From an uncultured Gammaproteobacteria bacterium (lineage in GTDB: Bacteria > Pseudomonadota > Gammaproteobacteria > UBA9214): a stretch of DNA of 5,233 bases. Shown here piece by piece: positions 1-5,027 of this stretch; positions within the stretch are counted from its first letter, which is position 1, and every line of letters starts with the position of its first letter. A model generated the notes under the pieces. That model had not been told where the DNA came from and searched no databases. It saw only the letters and a program-made list of their open reading frames with translations. The stretch lies in NCBI GenBank assembly GCA_905480305.1, contig CAJQPV010000066.1, forward strand, positions 1 to 5,233. Reading direction: 5' to 3'. Made by a program: the position numbers and the translations under genes.

Positions 1-1
1 T

Positions 2-250
2 GATGGCGCGATGGACGGCAACTTCGGCTTTAACATGAGTGGTAGCGGCAGTGGCCGTGGCAGCGGTTACGGTCGTGGTTACAACGACTACCGCGGTTAC
101 CGTGGCTATGGCTACGGTCCTGGTTATGGCTACGGTGGTCCCGGTTATGGCTATGGTGGTCCTGGTTATGGCTACGGCGGCCCGGCTCCTTACGGTTATG
201 CACCGGCTCCGGCCCCTGCAGCCGCACCGGCCGCACCAGCTGCCCAGTAA
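2..250 (+). CDS. Sulfur globule protein-like Gly/Tyr-rich protein, 5' partial
   Basis: The reading frame is open to the left edge (in-frame codons from base 2 read D-G-A before the first Met at 11), so the true start and the expected Sec signal peptide lie outside the window. The visible part begins with an Asp/Asn/Phe segment (DGNFGFNMSG), passes through a Gly/Ser/Arg stretch (RGSGYGRGYNDYRGYRG), then a Gly-Tyr block with three exact copies of GYGYGGP, and ends in a Pro/Ala tail (APAPAPAAAPAAPAAQ). This order matches the small structural proteins that coat sulfur globules in purple and other sulfur-oxidising gammaproteobacteria (the Sgp family of Allochromatium, known from the family). They are not enzymes: they form the protein envelope around stored sulfur. 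The assignment rests on composition and motif order, because low-complexity proteins give weak homology. Another Gly/Tyr-rich secreted structural protein is the main alternative. The stop is TAA at 248-250. Confidence 0.75.
   Translation, partial: DGAMDGNFGFNMSGSGSGRGSGYGRGYNDYRGYRGYGYGPGYGYGGPGYGYGGPGYGYGGPAPYGYAPAPAPAAAPAAPAAQ
104..184 (+). repeat. In-frame tandem repeat, 21-bp units encoding GYGYGGP
   Basis: One 18-base unit (104-121, GYGYGP) is followed by three 21-base units at 122-142, 143-163 and 164-184, all encoding GYGYGGP. The copies differ only at third positions (for example TAC/TAT, GGT/GGC), so protein sequence is kept while DNA drifts. This is the structural core of the globule protein. 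Such arrays can change copy number by slippage. Confidence 0.85.
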
Positions 251-271
251 AACCTAGAAAATGGTTCAGTA

Positions 272-291
272 CCTGCACAGGGACGTGCAGG
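272..291 (+). other. Small hairpin after the sulfur globule-like gene
   Basis: The arms CCTGCAC (272-278) and GTGCAGG (285-291) are perfectly complementary around a 6-base loop, 21 bases after the stop codon. There is no following T-run, so it is not a standard intrinsic terminator. It may protect the 3' end of the mRNA or attenuate read-through into the next gene. Confidence 0.4.
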
Positions 292-293
292 CG

Positions 294-323
294 CTGGCAA
301 CCACCGACCATCTGTTGTATAAA
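294..323 (+). promoter_or_regulatory. Candidate sigma-70 promoter for the MlaC-family gene
   Basis: The -10 element TATAAA (318-323) matches five of six consensus positions. CTGGCA (294-299) matches four of six -35 positions at an 18-base spacer. Transcription would begin near 330, giving a leader of about 60 bases that contains the palindrome at 343-356. This is read by eye, without a scoring matrix. Confidence 0.4.
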
Positions 324-342
324 ACGTTCTCCACAAGCAGCT

Positions 343-356
343 ACAAGCCGGCTTGT
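343..356. promoter_or_regulatory. Perfect 14-bp palindrome in the leader of the MlaC-family gene
   Basis: ACAAGCC at 343-349 is immediately followed by its exact reverse complement GGCTTGT at 350-356. The half-site ACAAGC also occurs at 333-338, one helical turn earlier, so the element has three half-sites. It lies just downstream of the predicted transcription start, a position where a dimeric repressor would block transcription. In RNA, the 333-338 copy could pair with GCTTGT (351-356) to form a hairpin with a 12-base loop. The binding protein is not known. Confidence 0.4.
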
Positions 357-391
357 TCATCCCGAGTCAGAACCAGCATACAGAGGCCTCA

Positions 392-991
392 ATGAAAGCT
401 AATTTCCTGGCTGTATTTCTACTTTTTGCTTTCGCACTTCCACACACCGCTACCGCAACACCCTACTTTCCGAACAACTATCAGAACACTGCCGCCGATG
501 TGTCCCGTCCCGGCACCATTGTCAGAGCCGGCGTTGAAAAACTGACCCGTTTTATCCGCAGTGGACAGGCCCAGGACAGGGTAAAGGCCATGGCTTTTCT
601 TGAAACAGAAGTCGCACCCTACTTTGATTTTGAATACATGACACGCTGGGCGGCCGGCCCGGCCTGGCGTAGCATGTCACCCGAGCAGCGCGCCCGCATG
701 CAGAGCAAGCTAACCAATGCATTTATGACGACACTGGTAGAAAAGCTGACCAACTACACAAACCAGCCCATTCGATATTTCACACCGCGCGGTCAGGGTA
801 GTAATGATGTCAGCGTCAGCGCCTGGATCATGCAACCCAACGGCATTCCCACCAAGCTGGATTTCCGCTTCTACCGGAGCGAGGACGGCTGGAAGATCTT
901 TGATGTAAAAGCCGCTGGAAACAGTGCCGTGGTGTACTACCGGAACATGTTCCGCAAGATGCACCGACAGACTCCCCCCTCACGCTACTAG
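392..991 (+). CDS. MlaC/Ttg2D-family periplasmic phospholipid-binding protein
   Basis: This 199-residue protein has a Sec signal peptide (K2, then the hydrophobic run FLAVFLLFAFAL) with a likely cut after A22 (A20 at -3). The mature part shows the MlaC/Ttg2D pattern: a helical region (about 43-70), the family hallmark 'VAPYFDFEYMTRW' (74-86), 'W-R-x-MSPEQRARM' (92-103), a beta-rich middle (128-160) and 'SEDGWKIFDVKAAGNS' (163-178). MlaC proteins carry phospholipids between the outer-membrane lipoprotein MlaA and the inner-membrane MlaFEDB transporter. Length is close to the family's usual 200-210. No mlaD, mlaE, mlaF or mlaB is next to it, so it is an orphan paralogue, and ligand and partner are open. 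HpnM (hopanoid-associated) belongs to the same superfamily, but no hopanoid gene is seen. ATG 392 is chosen over an in-frame TTG at 353 because AGAGG (382-386) sits 5 bases before it and the signal peptide begins there. Confidence 0.85.
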   Translation: MKANFLAVFLLFAFALPHTATATPYFPNNYQNTAADVSRPGTIVRAGVEKLTRFIRSGQAQDRVKAMAFLETEVAPYFDFEYMTRWAAGPAWRSMSPEQRARMQSKLTNAFMTTLVEKLTNYTNQPIRYFTPRGQGSNDVSVSAWIMQPNGIPTKLDFRFYRSEDGWKIFDVKAAGNSAVVYYRNMFRKMHRQTPPSRY

Positions 992-1007
992 CGTTTCAGC
1001 ACATGCA

Positions 1008-1054
1008 GCCGTCCGTAGACAGGAAAACCTGCCTGTCTACGGACGGCTTTTTTT
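1008..1054 (+). terminator. Strong intrinsic terminator after the MlaC-family gene
   Basis: A 16-bp perfect stem (GCCGTCCGTAGACAGG at 1008-1023 with its exact reverse complement at 1032-1047) encloses an 8-base loop and is followed by seven T (1048-1054). It starts 17 bases after the stop codon. It isolates the MlaC-family unit from the ATPase gene downstream. Confidence 0.95.
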
Positions 1055-1109
1055 ACCCCCCCAAGACCGACAAAATATTGACGAATTAAAGCCAGGGGTA
1101 GCCCGGTGA

Positions 1110-1137
1110 TTACCAACATTTAGCAACTAAATATACT
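1110..1137 (+). promoter_or_regulatory. Candidate promoter of the HerA-like gene with overlapping dyad
   Basis: TATACT (1132-1137) matches five of six -10 positions, and TTACCA (1110-1115) four of six -35 positions at a 16-base spacer. The dyad ATTTAG-CAA-CTAAAT (1118-1132) fills the spacer and touches the -10 element, a classical operator position. Transcription from here would give a leader of about 130 bases. No better promoter was found nearer the gene: TATGTT and TACTAT at 1215-1226 lack a -35 partner. Confidence 0.35.
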
Positions 1138-1272
1138 CAATTAACTGCCGTTAGAGTGTTAGCGCTGCCCCGTATGAATCCATGGCACAGGCCACCGGAT
1201 ACTACAGGCAGGATTATGTTTACTATTTAGTGGCTCGTGCGTGCAGACGCAGCCATAAAGGAAACCGGCACA

Positions 1273-2934
1273 ATGTCACCACATACCAAAACGTTGATAG
1301 GCCATCTCACCAGTGTAGAGGCAGGCGCCCTGTCGGCCACCCTGAGCGCGCATAGCGAAGAAAGTCGCATGCCGCGTATTTCCGCGAGCAAGGACAGCAA
1401 TGACCTCAGCGGCCAGCCCGGTTCCTATGTTGCCGTTATTCAGGGCGACATTAAATTGCTGGCGGTGGTCAGATCAATCTGCGAGATACCCGCAATCAGC
1501 GGCACCGGTAGCGCCAGGTCCATCAAGATGATCCCGCTGGGAGAAGTCTCGTCGAAAGGCGTATTCACCAACGGCATCAAGAACTACCCGGTGACCGGTG
1601 CCGAGGTGCACACAGTCAACCGCGAAGAAGTCGAATCCATCTTTATTAAATTCCGCGCCCAGGGGTATGCCATCGGTGTTGCCTCGGCGGATAACAGCAT
1701 CGATGTCTGCGTCGACCCTGCCGCCCTGTTTGGCCGGCACACAGCCATCCTGGGACAGTCCGGCGCCGGTAAATCCTGGACAGTTACCAACCTGCTGCAA
1801 CGCGCCGTTAAATCCATGCCCAAGGCACACATCATCCTGCTGGATCTGCATGGTGAATACAGCTGGGAAGACAAGGACGGTAATCGCCAATATGCTTTTG
1901 ACGAGAACACTACCCGTTATATTGATGCGCGTGACCTGGAAATTCCCTACTGGCTGATGACTTTTTCGGAACTGGTCGACCTGCTGGTTGACCGTACCGA
2001 TGCCTCCGCCTCCACCCAGATCGCATTCCTGCGTGACAGCGTCCAGGACCTGCGTAACAAGGCCAACAAGGACCTGAATATTGGCCACATTTCGATTGAC
2101 TCACCGGTGTACTTCTCACTGACAGAGATGTATGACTATTTCGAAGAAGCAAACAAGGCGACCACTCACTTTGGCAAGGAGAAAGGCGTGCTGGCCGGGC
2201 TGTTTGACCAGTTTATGATGCGCTTGCAGAGTCGCATGAACGACAGCCGCTATGACTTCCTGCTAAACCCGAAGCACCGCACCGACTCAAGCACGCTGTC
2301 AGGGCTGCTGCGCGACTTTGTCGGCCTCGGTGAACCCAGAGCACAGATCACCATTATTGACCTGAGTAGTGTACCTTTTGATGTGCGCCCGGTCGTTACT
2401 GCACAGGTCGGACGGCTGGCATTCGAGTTCAACTACTGGAATCCGAAGTTCAAGGAATTTCCGTTACTGCTGGTGTGCGAAGAGGCACACGCCTACATCC
2501 CGCGCGAAGGCAATGCGCAATTCGAAGGCACTCGTCGCTCGATGCAGCGAATTGCCAAGGAAGGTCGTAAATACGGAGTGGGGCTGGCCGTAGTGACCCA
2601 GCGGCCACATGAACTTTCCGAGACCGTACTGGCACAGTGCAGTACCTTTATCTGCCTGCGACTCACCAATCCTGACGATCAGGACTATGTGCGCGACCTG
2701 GTTCCGGAAGCGGAACGTGACTTCATCGATATCCTGTCATCTCTCAGCCAGGGCGAGGCCATGATCATGGGACTGGCGGTGCCACTGCCGACACGTGTGC
2801 AACTGTACGCTCCTGATCCACCACCCAACAGCTCCAGCGTTGACTTCTTCCGCCACTGGGTAACCGGACCCGCCGACCTGGATATTGATGACATCGTCGA
2901 TCGCTGGCGTCGCCAGGATCGTCTGCACCGTTAA
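1273..2934 (+). CDS. HerA-like (DUF87) hexameric ATPase
   Basis: This 553-residue cytoplasmic protein has the HerA layout: an N-terminal HAS-barrel-like segment (about 8-110, starting 'LIGHLTSVEAG'), an FtsK/HerA-type RecA ATPase core, and a short C-terminal tail. Walker A is GQSGAGKS (161-168, K167). The Walker B strand LLLVCEEAH (398-406) has Glu at the usual Asp position (E403), followed by the catalytic E404, a form common in bacterial HerA-like proteins. Further family motifs are 'RRSMQRIAKEGRKYG' (421-435), TQRP (442-445) and 'FICLRLTNPDDQDYV' (459-473), with R463 a candidate arginine finger. HerA proteins are DNA translocases. In archaea they act with the nuclease NurA in end resection, and some bacterial forms pair with defence nucleases. 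No nuclease or Sir2 gene is adjacent, so the partner is unknown. ATG 1273 has AAGGA at 1258-1262 and starts right at the barrel; an in-frame GTG at 1237 would add 12 residues but lacks a ribosome site and falls in a small hairpin (1238-1251). Confidence 0.85.
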   Translation: MSPHTKTLIGHLTSVEAGALSATLSAHSEESRMPRISASKDSNDLSGQPGSYVAVIQGDIKLLAVVRSICEIPAISGTGSARSIKMIPLGEVSSKGVFTNGIKNYPVTGAEVHTVNREEVESIFIKFRAQGYAIGVASADNSIDVCVDPAALFGRHTAILGQSGAGKSWTVTNLLQRAVKSMPKAHIILLDLHGEYSWEDKDGNRQYAFDENTTRYIDARDLEIPYWLMTFSELVDLLVDRTDASASTQIAFLRDSVQDLRNKANKDLNIGHISIDSPVYFSLTEMYDYFEEANKATTHFGKEKGVLAGLFDQFMMRLQSRMNDSRYDFLLNPKHRTDSSTLSGLLRDFVGLGEPRAQITIIDLSSVPFDVRPVVTAQVGRLAFEFNYWNPKFKEFPLLLVCEEAHAYIPREGNAQFEGTRRSMQRIAKEGRKYGVGLAVVTQRPHELSETVLAQCSTFICLRLTNPDDQDYVRDLVPEAERDFIDILSSLSQGEAMIMGLAVPLPTRVQLYAPDPPPNSSSVDFFRHWVTGPADLDIDDIVDRWRRQDRLHR

Positions 2935-2941
2935 TAAAATG

Positions 2942-2972
2942 CCGGGCCGGCAGCGGGCAGTTGCCGGTCCGG
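2942..2972. terminator. GC-rich hairpin between converging genes, possible terminator
   Basis: CCGGGCCGGCA (2942-2952) pairs with TGCCGGTCCGG (2962-2972) over 11 bp, with one G-T wobble on the plus-strand RNA (an A-C mismatch on the minus-strand RNA) and a 9-base loop. It lies 8 bases after the HerA-like stop. No T-run follows on the plus strand. On the minus strand the hairpin is followed by GCATTTTATTAA, so it better fits the end of the converging patatin transcript, or a weak two-way terminator. Confidence 0.5.
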
Positions 2973-2983
2973 GTTAGCGCCCG

Positions 2984-3033
2984 GGATCACAATAATAGCG
3001 GATAAAGCAGGCATGGTGATCCGCAGACCATGC
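2984..3033. other. Two mutually exclusive hairpins after the patatin gene
   Basis: GGATCAC (2984-2990) can pair with GTGATCC (3016-3022), while GCATGGT (3011-3017) can pair with ACCATGC (3027-3033). Both stems are 7 bp and perfect, and they share bases 3016-3017 and cross the same loop, so they cannot form together as simple hairpins. On the minus strand the second is followed by CTGCTTTATC, only a weak T-tract. They probably belong to the 3' region of the patatin transcript. No function is assigned. Confidence 0.35.
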
Positions 3034-3054
3034 AAGTGAAAGAAGGCAAGCTGA

Positions 3055-4263
3055 TTAGCCGGCCTGTTCCTCTTCAATCAATTCATCATAGCCAAGCAGG
3101 TGCAATACCTGTTCCCTGGCTGCCATGCCGTCTTCGTAGCCAAGCTCCATCAACTCCTTGCAGTAAGGCGCATCAAACATCAGGTAACTCATTAACGGCC
3201 GGCCCTCACGCGTCAACGCACCGATCCCCTTGAGCAAGACGCGTACCGAGCGCGGAAAGTTATCAACATAACGCGCGACAATTTCACGGATATCAAGGCT
3301 TGGAGAAATGACCAGGTAATCGATCTGGCGCAGGGAGCTGTCTTTGTAGGTCACATACTTGTCTTTTGTTTCTGTAATGGTGTGGTTTACGCGTCGCATG
3401 CGCTCGATATCTGCATCCAGGCTGTCCATGAACAGGGTATCGAAGATATAGCCCGAGATCTGCCCGAATGTCGGAAAAGGTGTTTTTCGATCATCTTCAT
3501 CCGGTGTATCCGGTTTCGGATTCCGAACGCCAATAATTAACAGACGGTTCGCACCCAGGTGTAATGCAGGACTCAGCGGTGCCGTCTGGCGCATTGAACC
3601 GTCACCGAAATATTCATTACGCAACTTGACTGCAGGAAACAGCACAGGAATCGCTGAAGACGCCATCAGGTGATTCAGCGTCAACTCGGTTGGCTGGCCA
3701 ACACGGCGTGTACGCTTCCACGGCTTCAGCTGTTCCTTGCCCTGGTAATAGGTAACCGACAGCCCGCTGGTATAGCCCGATGCCGTGATGGAAACGGCAT
3801 CCAGGTCACCGGAGTCGATCGCCTGCTGAATGCGCGCAAAACGAATATGACTTTCAAGCAGGCCGCGCAACGGCGAGTTATCCAGAATCGAGCGTGGTTG
3901 CCCCTTGCCAAGACCGCCTAGCAGAAAGGTAGTTGCCCAGCGAAATCCGCTTTTTATCGCCGTCCAGGCGTCCGTTTTGAATACCTTGCCGACATGAAAA
4001 TTTGCCCAGATGCCGTAAAGCCGGTCTACACCCTCTCTAAAGCGACTTGCACTGCTTGCCAGCAGTACCGCGTTGAGCGCACCCGAGGAGGTACCACAAA
4101 TCACCGGAAAGGGGTTTGGTGCGTCCTCCGGCAACATATCGCCAATCGCTTTCAGCACCCCTGCCTGATAGGCATTGCGTGCCCCGCCTCCCGGCAGTAT
4201 CAGCCCAGTGACCGGTTTTTCTTGTTTCTTTTTGAAAGACAACCAGTACATCTTGCGGTTCAC
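3055..4263 (-). CDS. Patatin-like phospholipase
   Basis: This 402-residue protein has all elements of the patatin Ser-Asp hydrolases, which cleave acyl chains from (phospho)lipids. The oxyanion-hole loop is 'LPGGGARNAYQAGV' (23-36). The nucleophile elbow is GTSSG (57-61, S59 as nucleophile), and the catalytic Asp is in FGDGSMRQ (219-226, D221). Here DGS replaces the more usual DGG/DGA. 'MASSAIPVLFP' (200-210) is the conserved strand before it. There is no signal peptide or clear membrane span, and the basic N-terminus (MNRKMYWLSFKKKQEK) suggests a cytoplasmic or membrane-peripheral enzyme. The C-terminal third (about 265-400) is helical and of unknown role. The GTG at 4263 has no ribosome site of its own and overlaps the stop of a 14-codon upstream ORF; ATG at 4251 (M5) is the other possible start. 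Its gene converges on the HerA-like gene and diverges from the CBS gene. The physiological lipid substrate cannot be told from sequence. Confidence 0.87.
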   Translation of the reverse strand: MNRKMYWLSFKKKQEKPVTGLILPGGGARNAYQAGVLKAIGDMLPEDAPNPFPVICGTSSGALNAVLLASSASRFREGVDRLYGIWANFHVGKVFKTDAWTAIKSGFRWATTFLLGGLGKGQPRSILDNSPLRGLLESHIRFARIQQAIDSGDLDAVSITASGYTSGLSVTYYQGKEQLKPWKRTRRVGQPTELTLNHLMASSAIPVLFPAVKLRNEYFGDGSMRQTAPLSPALHLGANRLLIIGVRNPKPDTPDEDDRKTPFPTFGQISGYIFDTLFMDSLDADIERMRRVNHTITETKDKYVTYKDSSLRQIDYLVISPSLDIREIVARYVDNFPRSVRVLLKGIGALTREGRPLMSYLMFDAPYCKELMELGYEDGMAAREQVLHLLGYDELIEEEQAG

Positions 4264-4304
4264 CGTTGCAGTAGGAAGACAAAAACAGGAACCTGAACAG
4301 ACAT
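4260..4304 (-). CDS. 14-codon leader ORF coupled to the patatin gene
   Basis: ATG at 4304-4302 is preceded, 10 bases upstream, by GAGGAG (4320-4315), the best Shine-Dalgarno sequence in this region. The ORF reads MSVQVPVFVFLLQR and ends at TGA (4262-4260). The patatin GTG (4263-4261) overlaps that stop as GTGA in another frame. The downstream gene has no ribosome site, so ribosomes ending here would restart on the patatin frame (translational coupling). The peptide itself is hydrophobic and unlike any family I know. A sequencing or natural frameshift that split an N-terminal extension off the patatin is the alternative. Confidence 0.5.
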   Translation of the reverse strand: MSVQVPVFVFLLQR

Positions 4305-4342
4305 AATTCCGGTTCTCCTCATGTTATCGGCCGGGCAGTCAA

Positions 4343-4371
4343 TATATACAACATTCAGCAAGGCATGGGAA
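4343..4371 (-). promoter_or_regulatory. Candidate promoter for the leader ORF and patatin gene
   Basis: On the minus strand TTCCCA (4371-4366) and TATATA (4348-4343) are 17 bases apart, with four and five matches to the sigma-70 consensus. Transcription would start near 4336, giving a leader of about 30 bases before the Shine-Dalgarno/ATG of the 14-codon ORF. Confidence 0.4.
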
Positions 4372-4373
4372 AC

Positions 4374-4395
4374 CCGGAAAGTTAAACTGTTCCGG
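4374..4395. promoter_or_regulatory. Dyad CCGGAA-N10-TTCCGG upstream of the patatin promoter
   Basis: Perfect 6-bp arms at 4374-4379 and 4390-4395 flank a 10-base centre that is itself almost symmetrical (AGTTAAACT). The 16-base centre-to-centre spacing of the arms fits a dimeric regulator. The left arm lies directly beside the -35 element of the minus-strand promoter, so it may control the patatin gene. The regulator is not known. Confidence 0.35.
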
Positions 4396-4423
4396 CCCCT
4401 GCTGCAGGCTTTCTGGATAGCCA

Positions 4424-4437
4424 TTGATGTGGATCAA
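4424..4437. promoter_or_regulatory. FNR/ANR-type operator, perfect consensus
   Basis: TTGAT-GTGG-ATCAA matches the established FNR/ANR consensus TTGATNNNNATCAA at all ten defined bases. Its centre (4430.5) lies 73.5 bases before the CBS gene's ATG. A -10-like GATAGT (4458-4463) would put the start of transcription near 4470, so the site sits at about -40, the class II activator position (usually -41.5). No good -35 hexamer is present, as expected for an activator-dependent promoter. This predicts induction of the CBS gene, and perhaps of the radical SAM gene after it, when oxygen is low. An effect on the divergent patatin promoter, about 95 bases away, is also possible. Confidence 0.7.
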
Positions 4438-4503
4438 GGCCCGAAAATCCATTTCCCGATAGTCTTGAGCGTGACCTGTTCCAAATAAAAGAGAGCATAC
4501 GCA

Positions 4504-4953
4504 ATGAGCGCAGGAAAACTCTGTAAACGTAATGTAATCACCACCGGCAGGGATTGCACCATCCGGGAAGCGGCACATTTGATGAGAAAACATCATGTCG
4601 GCTGCCTGGTCATCACCGAGGAGAAGTCCGGCATAATCGAGCCCGTCGGCATCGTTACTGATCGTGACATTGTCATGGAAGTGATCGCTGAAGACCTTGA
4701 CCTCAACGAAGTCAATGTCGGTGACATCATGAGCTATGCACTGCTGAAAGTACAGGAATCAGACAGCATTATAGAAACGGCGCAACGCATGCGTGCCCGC
4801 GGTGTGCGCCGCGTGCCGGTGGTCAGCGACAGCTGCGAGTTGCTTGGCATCATTGCGCTGGATGATATTCTTGAGCTACTCAGCGAAGAACTTTCCATGC
4901 TGGCCCGGCTGACGTCACGAGAAGCCGAGCAGGAGCATAAAAAACGCGCCTAG
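4504..4953 (+). CDS. Tandem CBS-domain protein
   Basis: This 149-residue soluble protein is made of two CBS domains that fold into one Bateman module: CBS1 at about 5-62 (with 'GCLVI' 33-37 and 'GIVTDRDIV' 49-57) and CBS2 at about 73-130 (with 'RRVPVV' 102-107 and 'GIIALDDIL' 115-123). Bateman modules usually bind adenine nucleotides. The ribose-binding pattern G-h-h-T-x-x-D is intact in CBS1 (T52, D55), while CBS2 has Ala (A118) for the Ser/Thr and keeps D121, so the two sites may differ. The charged tail (131-149, SMLARLTSREAEQEHKKRA) is a likely helix. No enzyme domain is attached, so it is probably a sensor that acts on a partner protein. GAGAG at 4491-4495 lies 8 bases before the ATG. 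The FNR-type operator upstream suggests low-oxygen induction, and the radical SAM gene follows after 74 bases on the same strand. Confidence 0.88.
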   Translation: MSAGKLCKRNVITTGRDCTIREAAHLMRKHHVGCLVITEEKSGIIEPVGIVTDRDIVMEVIAEDLDLNEVNVGDIMSYALLKVQESDSIIETAQRMRARGVRRVPVVSDSCELLGIIALDDILELLSEELSMLARLTSREAEQEHKKRA

Positions 4954-4965
4954 ATTGTCGCAAAA

Positions 4966-4995
4966 TTTACAGCTTGATATTGCCGGAGCAATAGT
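4966..4995 (+). promoter_or_regulatory. Candidate promoter with embedded dyad before the radical SAM gene
   Basis: TTTACA (4966-4971, five of six) and AATAGT (4990-4995, four of six) are 18 bases apart. The spacer and -10 overlap the inverted repeat TATTGC-CGGA-GCAATA (4978-4993). The repeat may be an operator, or a weak hairpin at the end of the CBS transcript; it lacks a T-run. If this promoter is used, the radical SAM gene can be expressed apart from the CBS gene. Confidence 0.35.
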
Positions 4996-5027
4996 GCGCA
5001 CAGCCGCAACTCAACTACACTTGGCTT

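Noticed and set aside
122..184. 21-base direct repeats as a possible CRISPR or satellite array
   Set aside because: The units are contiguous, without spacers, and differ only at third codon positions, so they are protein-coding repeats.
30..311. 93-codon minus-strand frame across the sulfur globule-like gene
   Set aside because: It is the complement of a Gly/Tyr repeat (His/Asn/Asp/Arg-rich), crosses the hairpin and has no family features.
1078..1083. TTGACG as the -35 of a HerA promoter
   Set aside because: No -10-like hexamer occurs 15-19 bases downstream, where the sequence is GC-rich.
1474..2088. 204-codon minus-strand frame inside the HerA-like gene
   Set aside because: It lies wholly opposite a gene with a clear Walker A motif; the product has no recognisable domain and mirrors the codon bias of the sense gene.
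1273..4263. HerA-like ATPase plus patatin as a two-gene defence system
   Set aside because: The genes converge, so they are not one operon, and no cyclase, Sir2, nuclease or other defence gene is near. Both proteins have common housekeeping relatives.
4037..4282. 81-codon minus-strand frame overlapping the patatin N-terminus
   Set aside because: It is out of frame with the patatin motifs (GGGAR, GTSSG), has no ribosome site and no recognisable content.
4465..4488. TTGAGC and AAATAA as a sigma-70 promoter for the CBS gene
   Set aside because: The spacer is only 12 bases. The arrangement of the FNR-type site with GATAGT explains the region better.
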